Assembly (NCBI RefSeq): GCF_019904235.1
Contig: NZ_CP063202.1
Coordinates: 2,852,001-2,916,000 of the forward strand
DNA length: 64,000 bases
Direction of reading: 5' to 3'
From: Erythrobacter sp. SCSIO 43205
Lineage (GTDB): Bacteria > Pseudomonadota > Alphaproteobacteria > Sphingomonadales > Sphingomonadaceae
The position numbers were made by a program, and so were the translations under genes. How positions within the stretch are numbered: the stretch's first letter is position 1; each line of letters starts with the position of its first letter. The notes below the pieces were generated by a model. The model was not told the origin of the DNA. It did no database searches and worked only from the letters and a program-made list of their open reading frames with translations. Below are positions 8,940 to 20,706 of the stretch, one piece after another.

Positions 8940-8962
8940 GTCACACTGTTACAACTTGTGAC
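8940..8962. promoter_or_regulatory. Inverted repeat, possible operator
   Basis: GTCACA at 8940-8945 and TGTGAC at 8957-8962 form a perfect 6+6 dyad around an 11-base centre, in the 208-base gap upstream of the unknown minus-strand gene. The size and symmetry suit a dimeric regulator site, but no regulator is indicated and the dyad is short. Confidence 0.3.
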
Positions 8963-9003
8963 ATAGGAGCGTTTTCATTCACAAGAAACAGCGAGGCGCA
9001 AAG

Positions 9004-9495
9004 TCACTGCGGCGAGCCAGCAGGCCCCTCAACATCGCCGTCTTCACCCCCATCGCTGACCGACTCTGCCGTTACTGAACATTCGCCCAGCGCCTCGAAG
9101 TAAGCCCGAAGCGCCTCGGTGTCGCCATCAAGCGCTGCGCGCAGGCGCATCTCTGCTTCGTTTGAGGCATCGCGGACAAGGCCGTGCGCCATGACATCGA
9201 GCCTGAAAAACTCAGCGCTCGCAATCGCATTGCCCAGCCTGAGGTCGGCGGGAAAGGCGTTCATAGCAGCTCTAGGAAAAGCGCCATCATCCACTGCATC
9301 CGCGTGCAATCGCCAGCGCCCCACACAACGCGAGGCCTCTTTGCGGGTGTAAACCCCGGTCTTCCTCGCGGCGCCTGCAAGGAAATGCACCTCGGCCTTT
9401 TCCCAAGCGATGTGCGGATGCGCCAAGGCTGGCGTGGCAGGAAAAGCGAGGGTGAGCGCAATCGCTAGGGGGGCCACCGGGTCAGGGAAATTCAC
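9004..9495 (-). CDS. Unknown exported protein
   Basis: Reading from GTG 9495 gives 163 residues with a signal peptide (APLAIALTLAFPATPALA) cleaved before HPHIAW. GAAGAGGAAC just ahead of that GTG supports the start; the longer frame upstream lacks a signal. The mature part is mixed, with two Cys, and ends in an acidic Gly-rich tail. I do not recognise a family. It follows the DODA-like dioxygenase gene on the same strand with a 43-base gap and may be cotranscribed. Confidence 0.55.
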   Translation of the reverse strand: MNFPDPVAPLAIALTLAFPATPALAHPHIAWEKAEVHFLAGAARKTGVYTRKEASRCVGRWRLHADAVDDGAFPRAAMNAFPADLRLGNAIASAEFFRLDVMAHGLVRDASNEAEMRLRAALDGDTEALRAYFEALGECSVTAESVSDGGEDGDVEGPAGSPQ

Positions 9496-9538
9496 GCAAG
9501 TTCCTCTTCTCACAAAGTGCCTTTTTGCAAGGCAAGCC

Positions 9539-10387
9539 TCAGATATTGCTTTGCTCGGGAGGAACATCCTCTGGCAAAGACGCGGCGCGATGGGAATCCT
9601 TCGCCAATTCTACCTTCGCATCAATGCCATAGCTTGTCATGCTGATCGATCCCAAGGCGTGCCCTTGCTGAAGGGTTTCGATCTTTGACCCCTCCTGCGC
9701 CGCAATACCGGCAAGGTAAAGCAGCGGAAGAAAGTGATCGGGCGTCGGGACTGCGAGGGAATAATCGGGATGCTCGCGCAGCTTCAAGATGTCCTCTGGC
9801 GCATTGTCCAGCTGCTCCTGTGCCGCATCATCGAAGCGCCGGCCCCAATTGGTCCCGCTATTGGGTTTATCCCATTCAACGCGGCCCAGATTGTGCACGA
9901 CATTGCCGCTCCCAAGGATCATCACCCCTTCGTCGCGCAAAGCGGCAAGCTTTCGTCCTAGATCAATGTGATATTCCATTGGCTGCGTCGCGTTGAGAGA
10001 AAGCTGTACTACAGGCACATCGGCTTCAGGATACATATGTTTGAGGACCGACCATGTCCCATGATCGAGCCCCCATTGATCGCGGTCGAGGCCCATCCAC
10101 TGCGGCTTTACGAGTTCCTGAATCCGGCCCGCAAGTTCGGGATCGCCCGAGGCAGGATATTGAACGTCGAACAATTCCTGAGGGAAGCCATAGAAATCGT
10201 GGATCGTGCGCGGGGTTTCCATCGCGGTCACCGCGGTCGTGCCGAAATACCAATGGGCGGAAATTGCAAGGATAGCCTTTGGCTTAGGCAAATTGCGGCC
10301 AATCGCCGCCCAACCTTGCGTGTAACCATTTGATTCAAGGGTATTCATCGGGCTGCCATGGCCGATAAACAGGGCGGGTTGACGCAT
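9539..10387 (-). CDS. DODA-type extradiol aromatic ring-opening dioxygenase
   Basis: A 282-residue class III extradiol dioxygenase of the 4,5-DOPA dioxygenase / YgiD (LigB superfamily) type. Metal-site segments are visible: FIGHGSPMN near residue 10, ISAHWYFG near 45, GSGNVVHNLG around 165 and TPDHFLPLLYL around 217. Such enzymes open catecholic rings with Fe or Zn; the natural bacterial substrate is usually unknown. ATG 10387 is chosen because GGAG lies 8 bases upstream; a TTG two codons earlier overlaps that site. Confidence 0.88.
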   Translation of the reverse strand: MRQPALFIGHGSPMNTLESNGYTQGWAAIGRNLPKPKAILAISAHWYFGTTAVTAMETPRTIHDFYGFPQELFDVQYPASGDPELAGRIQELVKPQWMGLDRDQWGLDHGTWSVLKHMYPEADVPVVQLSLNATQPMEYHIDLGRKLAALRDEGVMILGSGNVVHNLGRVEWDKPNSGTNWGRRFDDAAQEQLDNAPEDILKLREHPDYSLAVPTPDHFLPLLYLAGIAAQEGSKIETLQQGHALGSISMTSYGIDAKVELAKDSHRAASLPEDVPPEQSNI

Positions 10388-10442
10388 AAGCAAACTCCTT
10401 TCCCCTTACATAGGGGCCGGGACACATTTGCCTAGAGCGCGA

Positions 10443-11228
10443 TCATTTTCGCAATTCGCCCGCTCCCGCATAGCGTTCCCTCAAGCCAGCGCCGAGCACC
10501 CACCAGCCGAGCGCCCAGAGCGCTCCGAAGCTCCATCCTGCAAGAACGTCGCTTGGCCAGTGCACACCCAGATAGACGCGGCTGGTACCAATGGTGAGCA
10601 CCAATGCCGCTGCGAGCACCACCACATAGATACGCTGTCGATGGGTTTCGAAAATCTGGGTAAGCATAAGCGCGACGGTCAGATAGACTATGGCGCTGAC
10701 GGCGGAATGACCGCTGGGAAAGCTGGCGGTGCCAACTTCGACGAGGTGCTCAATCACATCTGGCCGATCACGCCCGAACGCGAATTTGGCAAGACCAACC
10801 GACAGCGAACCACTTACCACCCCTCCGGCCAGCAATGCGGCGGTGAATATATGCCGCTGGATCAGCAGCAGGCCAAGCGCCCCCAGCACGACCAGCGTCA
10901 AGACGGTCGCGCCGCCCAGCGCGGTGATGTCGATCATTGCCTGCACCAGCCACGAAGGGCCTTCGGGCACCATCGGCCCCACTCCGCCGGGCGCCGGATC
11001 GCGCATCTTCAAGAGGATGGCCCGGTCGAAAGCATAAACCCTGTCGCCCGCGAAGGCGAAGCCCAATGCTGTCACAATCAACACCGCCACCGCGCCAAGC
11101 GCAACGCCGATCATCGCCAGCGGATACCGCCGCGCAGCCTCGCTACGCTCAGGCGTAACGCGTGCTTCGGCAAAATCGCAGATGTCCTCGACGAGTTCTC
11201 GGTCGGCGGTTTTGTGGTTGGGGTTCAT
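10443..11228 (-). CDS. PAP2-family phosphatase, integral membrane
   Basis: A 261-residue membrane phosphatase with about six hydrophobic segments and all three PAP2 signature blocks: KFAFGRDRP, SFPSGHS and SRVYLGVHWPSD. Likely substrates are lipid phosphates such as phosphatidate or undecaprenyl diphosphate, but the sequence does not choose between them. A cytosolic charged N-terminal tail of about 37 residues precedes the first helix. It is followed after a 55-base gap by the dioxygenase gene on the same strand. Confidence 0.9.
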   Translation of the reverse strand: MNPNHKTADRELVEDICDFAEARVTPERSEAARRYPLAMIGVALGAVAVLIVTALGFAFAGDRVYAFDRAILLKMRDPAPGGVGPMVPEGPSWLVQAMIDITALGGATVLTLVVLGALGLLLIQRHIFTAALLAGGVVSGSLSVGLAKFAFGRDRPDVIEHLVEVGTASFPSGHSAVSAIVYLTVALMLTQIFETHRQRIYVVVLAAALVLTIGTSRVYLGVHWPSDVLAGWSFGALWALGWWVLGAGLRERYAGAGELRK

Positions 11229-11305
11229 GACAGTTCTTTAGGTCGGCGATACGGCCTTGATCAAGCCGACGATGAGGCACTGTGCGATACCACCCTGTGA
11301 ACCGG

Positions 11306-11842
11306 TCAATGAGCCTTCACAATCTCTTCTGCCAGAACTGCCACTCTTGCTCCCAGCATCGTGACCTCAAGCTCGTTCGATGCGCTTTGGCCGTCCGGGG
11401 CAAGGGTCAGGACCTGCGTCACCCGAAAGCCGTCTTTCATGGTGTAGCTCAAGGTGAGCTGGTTGCCCTTACTCCTCCCCTCAAAGGCCCCAAGCGCATC
11501 GGTCAAAGTCCCCGTATAACGCCCCGGCAGCGTCTCGCGAATGATCCACTCACGGGTGCGAGGCTCTTTGTCGCCCTCCTCAATCCGCTGGACCAGAGTA
11601 AGCGACCCATCCGCCTCGACCACGCCAACGCTTGTCACACCCACAGGGACGGTGCCGGAGAGGACCTTCTTGAGTCGCCCACGCCCCTCGCTTGGCCCTT
11701 CAAAGAAGGCGATGGCGTCAAACCGCGGCGTCTCGGCCACGGGAAGCGAGGCGAAGCCTTCGGGCGTGTTGGCACAGGCGACGAGCGGCAGGGTGAGGAT
11801 GGCAGTGAAGAGTGAGGCGGTGAGGGTGGTGGGGTTGAGCAT
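11306..11842 (-). CDS. DUF3833-like lipoprotein
   Basis: A 178-residue lipoprotein with a signal ending in PLVAC. The mature domain starts with the FFEGPSEGRGRL segment typical of DUF3833 proteins and continues with alternating beta strands (WIIRETLPGRYTGTLTDALG, LTLSYTM). The family is uncharacterised; an envelope location is expected. ATG 11842 puts the signal at the N-terminus, five codons inside the open frame. Confidence 0.72.
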   Translation of the reverse strand: MLNPTTLTASLFTAILTLPLVACANTPEGFASLPVAETPRFDAIAFFEGPSEGRGRLKKVLSGTVPVGVTSVGVVEADGSLTLVQRIEEGDKEPRTREWIIRETLPGRYTGTLTDALGAFEGRSKGNQLTLSYTMKDGFRVTQVLTLAPDGQSASNELEVTMLGARVAVLAEEIVKAH

Positions 11843-11947
11843 TTGAGGGCCATACACTAGGAAAACGTCTTCCTGAACTCGTTTCAGGATAACAGTGTTT
11901 TGATGCCACTCAGAATAGACTAATCTGCGAAGCTAATGCGCTTTCAG

Positions 11948-14403
<2,456 letters not shown>

Positions 14404-14439
14404 CTAAAGGCGGATGGCGAGCGTTTGGTCCAAGCCAGG

Positions 14440-14530
14440 CCCGCTCCCTCCGCCTGTGTTAACAGGTTCAGGTTCAACGGGTCGGACGGTGCTTACACGT
14501 CCCTCTCAGCGCTAAGCTCGCTCCCCGGGG
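14440..14530 (-). promoter_or_regulatory. TPP riboswitch (THI element) upstream of thiC
   Basis: On the minus strand the leader shows the conserved THI-box order: GGGGAGC, then GCTGAGAGGG (14501-14510), then ACCC followed by GAACCTGA, a short variable hairpin (CCTGTTAACACAGG) and GCGGAGGGAGC. These are the sensor elements that bind thiamine pyrophosphate. It ends about 50 bases before the thiC start, which suits control of translation or early termination. Confidence 0.93.
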
Positions 14531-14564
14531 ATAGATAAGGCTTAGACGTCCCCGACGCTTGCGT

Positions 14565-15719
14565 CTAGGTCTTGCGAAATGCTGCTTGTGCCAATGCGGC
14601 ATCGCGCTCGCGCCACCACTTCACGATGCGCCTGTTTGCAGGCTTTTCAAACGCTACGAAAGAGAGCCATCCTGCCGCACACGCAAGAAACAAAAACAAG
14701 GCGAGGAAAAGAGGCGACCGCGCGATCTCAATACCAACTCCAGTGTGCTTCACTATAAGCATTAGAGTGATCTGGATCGGGACGTGCCAAAGGTAGCTGC
14801 CATAGGTGCTGTCACCGATAAAGCGTATGTGTCGAAACCGCTGAAAGCGATCAATATGATCGACCAATGCAGCCGACGCCACGAGCAAAACTCCGAACAA
14901 AAGCAAGCCATTGATGATCGTCAGTTCAAAGAACACGGCGATGGTTGCAAGCGCTGCCAGACAAGCAAAAATCACGGCGCCAAGAGCAAGCTTGGGATTT
15001 CGGTAGTTTCCCGCAATGTGATAGAGGGCGCATCCCACGAAAAAATACATCGCGCATTGCCAGATCATTTTCGGACCAATGCCGGCGTGCATGAAAAGCC
15101 CAGCACAAGCAGCGATCAAAAGCGGGCCCACTATGCCAAAACGCAGCAATTTGTGGGCGACGATCCAGAAGAAAGCATAGCTGATGATTTCGACAGAAAC
15201 CGACCAGATCGGCGCATTGAAGGAATAGCCTTCTTCAAACCCCCAGTAAGAGGCGAAAAAAAGGTTCAGCGCAAAATGGTAAAGATCATTGTGTTCGTAA
15301 ATGAGCGATGATCCAAGCGTCCAATTTGCGATTATCTGCAAGAGCGCGACGACGACCAATGTAAGGAAATGCAACGGATAAAGCCGAGCGAACCGTTTGA
15401 TAAAGAACTCTTTACCGGAGGTTATCCTGGAGGCGTAAACATGGGCGAATACAAATCCTGAGATCAGCCAGAAAACCTGAACCGCCGAACCACCGTAACG
15501 ATAGAGCGGGAAAAGCAGCGAGTGTAAGGGCAGCTCTTGCGAAAGGCTCCTTACGTCAACATGGTAGACACCATCGGGGTAGAAGAAATGCTGATAATGG
15601 AAAAACAGGACCGCGACCGCTGCAAGCCCACGAAGAACATCGACCGCGAAATAATGCTGCGGCGCGCTTGACCGGCTTGGTGCTTTAGCCTGATTTGCCT
15701 GCTCACCGTCCAAGATCAC
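14565..15719 (-). CDS. Acyltransferase 3 family (OafA/YrhL-like) membrane protein
   Basis: A 384-residue integral membrane acyltransferase with about ten hydrophobic segments. Near the N-terminus it has the family block VDVLRGLAAVAVLFFH with the catalytic-type His, and then VQVFWLISGFVFAHVY and FIKRFARLYPLHF. Such enzymes O-acetylate or otherwise acylate surface polysaccharides, peptidoglycan or macrolides. It lies upstream of the thiC riboswitch and is independent of it. No partner gene nearby indicates the acceptor. Confidence 0.88.
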   Translation of the reverse strand: MILDGEQANQAKAPSRSSAPQHYFAVDVLRGLAAVAVLFFHYQHFFYPDGVYHVDVRSLSQELPLHSLLFPLYRYGGSAVQVFWLISGFVFAHVYASRITSGKEFFIKRFARLYPLHFLTLVVVALLQIIANWTLGSSLIYEHNDLYHFALNLFFASYWGFEEGYSFNAPIWSVSVEIISYAFFWIVAHKLLRFGIVGPLLIAACAGLFMHAGIGPKMIWQCAMYFFVGCALYHIAGNYRNPKLALGAVIFACLAALATIAVFFELTIINGLLLFGVLLVASAALVDHIDRFQRFRHIRFIGDSTYGSYLWHVPIQITLMLIVKHTGVGIEIARSPLFLALFLFLACAAGWLSFVAFEKPANRRIVKWWRERDAALAQAAFRKT

Positions 15720-15861
15720 CTCAAATCCCCCGCATCCCTGTCCGTTGGCAGCGCCAATTTACGCTAGCGCGCTTAGATGCTCGCGGTTGCGCCTGCAAGT
15801 GGATGTCGCGCAGGTCAGAGGATAGCTGCATATCTTGGTGAAACTGGCAGTTTGCCGGATG

Positions 15862-16464
15862 CTATTTGCCCTCGCGTTTGGAGCCCAAAAGGCACACCGC
15901 CAGCAGAACAGTCGCCAGCACCCCTAAGCCACCCGCCAGCGGCAGTTCGCCTGACCAGTCGCGGCCCATTGCCATGGAGAGGATGTTGGTCACGAACGCC
16001 ACCGCACCCATGAAGACCGTAAGCCCGCCCAAAGCCTTTGCGCCCTCCGATAACTTTGCCATACCAAAGATGATCGCAGCAAATGCCAGCATCGCTTTGG
16101 CCGCGTTGTAGACCATGAAGGAGTACGCCACCACAGACGCGGCGGCGGGCTCCATGCCCTCTAACGCGCCGGCGGCCTCACGAAAGGGTCCGAATTGGGT
16201 TAGGCCAATGCCCACTTGGATGATGTTGAGCACAGACGCAAAGGCAATCGCGACAAAACCGATGTGCAGCCGTGTCGTCTGCACCGTCGCGGTTCCTGCA
16301 AAAAGCGCCGTCATCACAAATAACGCCGCCTCAAATCCCCAGATCAATTGTCGCGGGACATCGACCTCTGCCACATAAAGCGCGGTGTAGAGGGCTTGCG
16401 TCACCGCTGCGAGCAAAAGGAGGACAGCGGTCAGCTTGACGTTGCGATTGAAGGTGAATTCCAT
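15862..16464 (-). CDS. Unknown six-helix membrane protein
   Basis: A 200-residue, very hydrophobic protein with about six predicted membrane helices and short loops, beginning MEFTFNRNVKLTAVLLLLAAVTQ. It has a conserved-looking loop GPFREAAGALEGMEPAAAS in the middle. I do not recognise a family with confidence; the general look is of DUF4386-like proteins. It is transcribed in the same direction as the serine hydrolase upstream, separated by about 125 bases. Confidence 0.6.
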   Translation of the reverse strand: MEFTFNRNVKLTAVLLLLAAVTQALYTALYVAEVDVPRQLIWGFEAALFVMTALFAGTATVQTTRLHIGFVAIAFASVLNIIQVGIGLTQFGPFREAAGALEGMEPAAASVVAYSFMVYNAAKAMLAFAAIIFGMAKLSEGAKALGGLTVFMGAVAFVTNILSMAMGRDWSGELPLAGGLGVLATVLLAVCLLGSKREGK

Positions 16465-16589
16465 GGAAAAAGTGCGCCCCTGCTATCGGCTTCTTTATGA
16501 AGCCTATGATCCCAGTTCGTACAGATCGGCGCGATGGTTACAACATATCTGCCCTCCCCTTCCAAAATGGGAAAAGGCAAGATCGTGCA

Positions 16590-18065
16590 TCACCCTTTTA
16601 GCAAGCGGATTTCGCCTTCGATGTTGAGCGCCGCGATGGCGCCGCTCGCACTTCGTTCAAGCTCAAGATTGAGCCCTTGAGTTACAAAGAGTTGCGAGGC
16701 GGAACGCGGGTAGAGGCGCGCCCGGTCAATAATCGCGCCTTCAATGAAAAGCGCATCACCGTCTCGTAAAACAATCACAGCTGGATCATCGTCCTCGGCA
16801 TCAAAGAAATATTCACCGGCAACCTCAGCAAGCTGAGCCTCGTCCCAGCGCGCCACTTCGCGTTGCTCAAATGCGTCCTGTTGCCAGCCGTAAACATGGC
16901 CAAGTCCGCTCAACATCTCGCGGATAAGCGCGCCGCCATTGTCGGAATTTGTGAGGATGGCAACGCTTGCCCGGCCATCGGCGTAATTGATCCAGCGCGC
17001 GCTGTATCCCGGATTATGGCCACTGTGTACAAACGCAATCCCATCGCCTGCATCGTTCAGGCCAAAGCCAAGGCCGGGGTTCTCAGCGTTTTCAGGTATG
17101 AGCTGGCGGGCAAGGCCGGTTTGCAGAATAAAATTGCCAAAGGCACGCGCCTTGGCGACCAATGATCCGAGGCGTACGAGCTCGCTTGGCGTGGTCCAAA
17201 GGCCCGCTGCTGCAAGCTCTGGATAGTTGAGCAGTGCCCCGTTCATGGAGCGCGCATTTTCGCCACGGTGACCAATGGCGATGTTGGGATCGTTGGGTGG
17301 ATAGTCGAAATTGCTGCGCGTCATGCCCGATGGATGAAACAGGCGGCCTTCCACCACTTGGGCAAAAGTCTGGTCAATGGCATCCTCAATCGCGAGTTGA
17401 ATGATGGTGTAACCTCCGCCTGAATAGCGATAGGCCGTGCCCGGTCGCTGGGAGACGGTTATCGCATCGGTGTTCGCAGGGCCCGATCCGTTGAGGATTT
17501 GCGGCAATGTCGCGATTGTGTCTCCCGCCGCATAGCCGCGAAAGCCATGCACATTGGTCCCCGCCCGGTGCGACAGCAGATGACGTAATGTCACAGGCAC
17601 TTCGCGGGTGAATTCGTTTTCAGGAATTTTCCAGCGTTTGAGGTGCACATTCACCGGCTCATCAAGCAACAAAAGGCCGTCCTGCACGAGGGCAAGAGCC
17701 GCAAGGCTTGCCACAGGTTTCGAAAGCGAGGCGGCCTGAAACAAGGTGTCGGTATCAACCGCTCTATCATCGGCCTTATCCGCCGTTCCATACGCCTTGG
17801 CCCAGACAAACTCGCCATCAATCGCAACCGCGATGCTGACCCCCGGCACTTGGTGAAAACGCATTCGTTCTTCCAAGGTCCACACCTGGGCGGGCTCGCC
17901 CATCACGCCGTACACGGGGCGAAGGCCGCTTTCGAAGCGCCTCACTTTATCACTGTGATCAGGGGCGACCACGCTGGTTGCAGCGCCGTTCCGGGCATGG
18001 AGTTCATGCACGTTCGGCTGAGTACAAAGACCAAGCGCCAAGGATGCAAAAATCAGGCGGCGCAT
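16590..18065 (-). CDS. Serine hydrolase, beta-lactamase/transpeptidase-like (class C type)
   Basis: A 491-residue exported protein. The catalytic SxxK is SLSK in QAASLSKPVAS, the second motif is YSGGGY (in place of YxN), and the third is HSGHNPG in place of KTG, as in S12-type esterases and D-aminopeptidases rather than true beta-lactamases. About 130 residues beyond the catalytic domain form a beta-rich tail. ATG 18065 is favoured by a GGGAGAG site six bases upstream and by a following signal peptide. Substrate unknown. Confidence 0.87.
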   Translation of the reverse strand: MRRLIFASLALGLCTQPNVHELHARNGAATSVVAPDHSDKVRRFESGLRPVYGVMGEPAQVWTLEERMRFHQVPGVSIAVAIDGEFVWAKAYGTADKADDRAVDTDTLFQAASLSKPVASLAALALVQDGLLLLDEPVNVHLKRWKIPENEFTREVPVTLRHLLSHRAGTNVHGFRGYAAGDTIATLPQILNGSGPANTDAITVSQRPGTAYRYSGGGYTIIQLAIEDAIDQTFAQVVEGRLFHPSGMTRSNFDYPPNDPNIAIGHRGENARSMNGALLNYPELAAAGLWTTPSELVRLGSLVAKARAFGNFILQTGLARQLIPENAENPGLGFGLNDAGDGIAFVHSGHNPGYSARWINYADGRASVAILTNSDNGGALIREMLSGLGHVYGWQQDAFEQREVARWDEAQLAEVAGEYFFDAEDDDPAVIVLRDGDALFIEGAIIDRARLYPRSASQLFVTQGLNLELERSASGAIAALNIEGEIRLLKG

Positions 18066-18199
18066 TTCAAACTCTCCCATCGATCCGGACAATGGATCTA
18101 GTTGTGACTACAAATGTAATCGACGTCAAGCGCAGCAGACTTGGCGACTACCCTGAGATGTGCCACCAATGGGAAAAGAGAGTTGGGAGAGAGACAAAT

Positions 18200-19318
18200 A
18201 TGCCCTTTAAAATGACCGAGATGGTGGGATGCGAATTTCCATTGTTCGCCTTTAGCCATTGCCGCGATGTGGTGGTCGCAGCCAGCCGCGCCGGGGGCTT
18301 TGGGGTGTTGGGAGCGGTGTCTTACACGCCAGAGCAGTTGGAGCACGAGCTGCAATGGATCGACGATCACGTGGACGGTATGCCTTACGGTGTCGATGTT
18401 CTCATCCCGGAAGTGCAGGCGGTTGATCATTCGGTCAGCGCGGATGAAATCGTCGCCCAAATCCCAAGCCAGTATCGCGACTTTACAAGGCAACTTTTGC
18501 GCGATGCCGGGATCAGCGATGAGGCAGGCGCACCGCAGGGTGGCAGCCAAGCCCCTAACACTTCGTTGGGGCAGGAGCTCTTGGAAGTCAGCTTTAATCA
18601 CCCCGTTCGCCTGATTGCCAATGCGCTTGGTACAGCGCCGCCTGAAATGATCCAAGCTGGCAAGAAGCACGGGATTCCCGTGGCGGCACTCGTAGGTGCG
18701 AAAGAACACGCATTAAAGCAAGTCGATGCAGGCGTAGACATCATCGTTGCGCAAGGCGGCGAAGGTGGCGGGCATTGCGGTGATGTTTCGACCGTGGTCC
18801 TGATCCCGGAAGTCGTGCGCGCCATCAAGCAGGCGGGCGCAGACATTCCAGTGCTGGCCGCGGGCGGAATCATGACGGGCGAACAAATGGCTGGTATGAT
18901 GGCCATGGGTGCGGCTGGTGCATGGTGCGGCAGCGTTTGGCTCGCCTCGCCCGAAGCAGAGACAACGCCGGTCTTCCGCGAGAAAATGGTGGCGGCGGGC
19001 TCGCGCGATACGATCCGTTCAAAGTACCGCACCGGAAAATTTTCCCGCCAGCTTAAAAGCGAATGGCATGATCGCTGGGAACAAGCGGGTCTGCCTGCCC
19101 TCCCCATGCCATTGATGAGCCTGCTTGCCGAACCCGTGCTGCGCGCGCTCGATCAAGCGGCGGTATCCGGCAATGCCCAGGCTCAGGCGCTTTCAAGCTA
19201 TTGGGTGGGGCAAGGCCTTGGTCTTGTTGAGGACCAGCGCGGTGTTGGCACTATTGTCCAAGACTTCAAAGAAGGCTTTGCACGCGGTGTCGAAGGGCTC
19301 AACGCTTCGCTGGAATAG
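18200..19318 (+). CDS. NAD(P)H-dependent flavin oxidoreductase (nitronate monooxygenase family)
   Basis: A 372-residue FMN-dependent TIM-barrel protein of the 2-nitropropane dioxygenase / nitronate monooxygenase superfamily. Diagnostic parts are AASRAGGFGVLGA near the N-terminus, IIVAQGGEGGGHCGDVST with the catalytic-type His, and VLAAGGIMTGEQM near the phosphate site. It may oxidise nitronates or act as a quinone or enoyl reductase. ATG 18200 has GGGAGAGAG upstream; the open frame extends further but overlaps the divergent hydrolase promoter. Confidence 0.87.
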   Translation: MPFKMTEMVGCEFPLFAFSHCRDVVVAASRAGGFGVLGAVSYTPEQLEHELQWIDDHVDGMPYGVDVLIPEVQAVDHSVSADEIVAQIPSQYRDFTRQLLRDAGISDEAGAPQGGSQAPNTSLGQELLEVSFNHPVRLIANALGTAPPEMIQAGKKHGIPVAALVGAKEHALKQVDAGVDIIVAQGGEGGGHCGDVSTVVLIPEVVRAIKQAGADIPVLAAGGIMTGEQMAGMMAMGAAGAWCGSVWLASPEAETTPVFREKMVAAGSRDTIRSKYRTGKFSRQLKSEWHDRWEQAGLPALPMPLMSLLAEPVLRALDQAAVSGNAQAQALSSYWVGQGLGLVEDQRGVGTIVQDFKEGFARGVEGLNASLE

Positions 19319-19323
19319 CAGCC

Positions 19324-20625
19324 CTATTCAATCACGCGCCCACGGACCATCACGAAATCCACCTCTTCGAGGATAGTGACATCCTCCAAAGGATTGCCAT
19401 CAACCGCGATAATATCCGCCGAATAACCCGGCTTTAGCTGGCCGATCTGATCGCCCATACCAAGGACATTGGCAGCGACACTGGTCGCGCTTGCCAGAGC
19501 TTCGCGATTGCTAAGGCCGCCCTTTACCAGCAGGCCAAATTCGCCCGCATTCTGCCCGTGAGGGAACACGCCCGCATCGGTGCCGAAGGCAATCGGCACA
19601 TTCAATTCGCGGGCGCGGCCAATTAGGCTTTCAGCGTAAGTGGCAACCGCCTCGATCTTTTCTTCAACCACCGGAGTGTAGAAATCCTGACCCAGCTTGC
19701 TCGTGACGCCCTGAAACGCCATGAGCGTGGGGATGAGGGTAACATTGTTATCCCGCATGGCCTTTGCTGATGCTTCATCAAGATAGGTGCCGTGTTCGAT
19801 TGTATGCACGCCTGCTTTGGCTGCCGCTTCAACCCCGCGCGCACCATGCGCATGAGCGGCAACGTTGAGGCCAAGCAGCTTGGCGGTGTCGACAATAGCT
19901 TCCATTTCAGCAGAGGTGAAATGCTCTTCAAGGCCCCTGCCCTGCTGTGACAGCACGCCGCCGGTTGCGGTGATCTTGATCAGGTCAGCGCCATATTTGG
20001 ACGCTTGGCGCACTTTCTCGGAACATTCGATCGGCCCCGTGCAGGTAAAGCCGGAGGTCAAGACCTCATCGACGTGACGCGTAAAGCCGTTCACATCGCC
20101 ATGCCCGCCAATGATCGAAATCGTGCGCCCTGCGGTGATGACGCGCGGTCCCGGCACAATCCCCTCCTCAGTCGCGCGGCGCAGCGATTGCATGACCTGA
20201 TCGGTTCGGCTGCCAAGGTCGCGGACCGTCGTAAAGCCCGCAAGCGCCGTGAGCCGCGCGTTCTTGGCTGCGATCAGAGTGTAATATTCAGGCGCAGTGG
20301 TCGCCGCGCGCCAGAATTCACCCGACGGGTCGCCAGACAGGTGCGTGTGCAGATCAATGAGGCCGGGAAGCACGGTTTTGTCTGAAAGATCGATGAGCGT
20401 GTCATTGTCACCGATCACGACATCGCTGGCCCCGGCTTCGACGATCTCGACAATCTTGCCGTCCTTGATGACGATCACGGCTGGCCCGGTGGGATCGCTA
20501 TCAGCGTCCACAATAACGCTTCCTGCCTCGATCACGGTCATCTGGGCCATTACGGGCGATGCGAAAAGAGCCAGTGCCCCGCCTAAAGATGCGATAAGCC
20601 TGCGCGAGAAATTAAGCGTGCTCAT
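19324..20625 (-). CDS. Exported metal-dependent amidohydrolase
   Basis: A 433-residue amidohydrolase-superfamily protein with a signal peptide ending at PVMAQ. Metal-ligand motifs are DLHTHLSG, the Lys-bearing strand LIKITATGG, HAHGARG, IEHGTYLD and FGTDAGVF. The pattern is that of the imidazolonepropionase-like / Xaa-Pro dipeptidase group, which hydrolyses cyclic amides or dipeptides. It is convergent with the flavin oxidoreductase, with five bases between stops. Confidence 0.88.
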   Translation of the reverse strand: MSTLNFSRRLIASLGGALALFASPVMAQMTVIEAGSVIVDADSDPTGPAVIVIKDGKIVEIVEAGASDVVIGDNDTLIDLSDKTVLPGLIDLHTHLSGDPSGEFWRAATTAPEYYTLIAAKNARLTALAGFTTVRDLGSRTDQVMQSLRRATEEGIVPGPRVITAGRTISIIGGHGDVNGFTRHVDEVLTSGFTCTGPIECSEKVRQASKYGADLIKITATGGVLSQQGRGLEEHFTSAEMEAIVDTAKLLGLNVAAHAHGARGVEAAAKAGVHTIEHGTYLDEASAKAMRDNNVTLIPTLMAFQGVTSKLGQDFYTPVVEEKIEAVATYAESLIGRARELNVPIAFGTDAGVFPHGQNAGEFGLLVKGGLSNREALASATSVAANVLGMGDQIGQLKPGYSADIIAVDGNPLEDVTILEEVDFVMVRGRVIE

Positions 20626-20706
20626 GGAGATAAACCTCTCTTGGTTTTGATGTCTTACCCGTGATGGAACTTGGCGCGGCTTCTGGCAAGAATGCGGTCA
20701 TGTGAA

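Noticed and set aside
10428..11300. 290-codon plus-strand open frame
   Set aside because: It lies opposite the PAP2 phosphatase, which has all three signature motifs.
16540..16580. Possible terminator after the serine hydrolase gene
   Set aside because: An 8-bp stem with two G-U pairs can form, but no T-run follows; it may be another CCTCCCC-type repeat.
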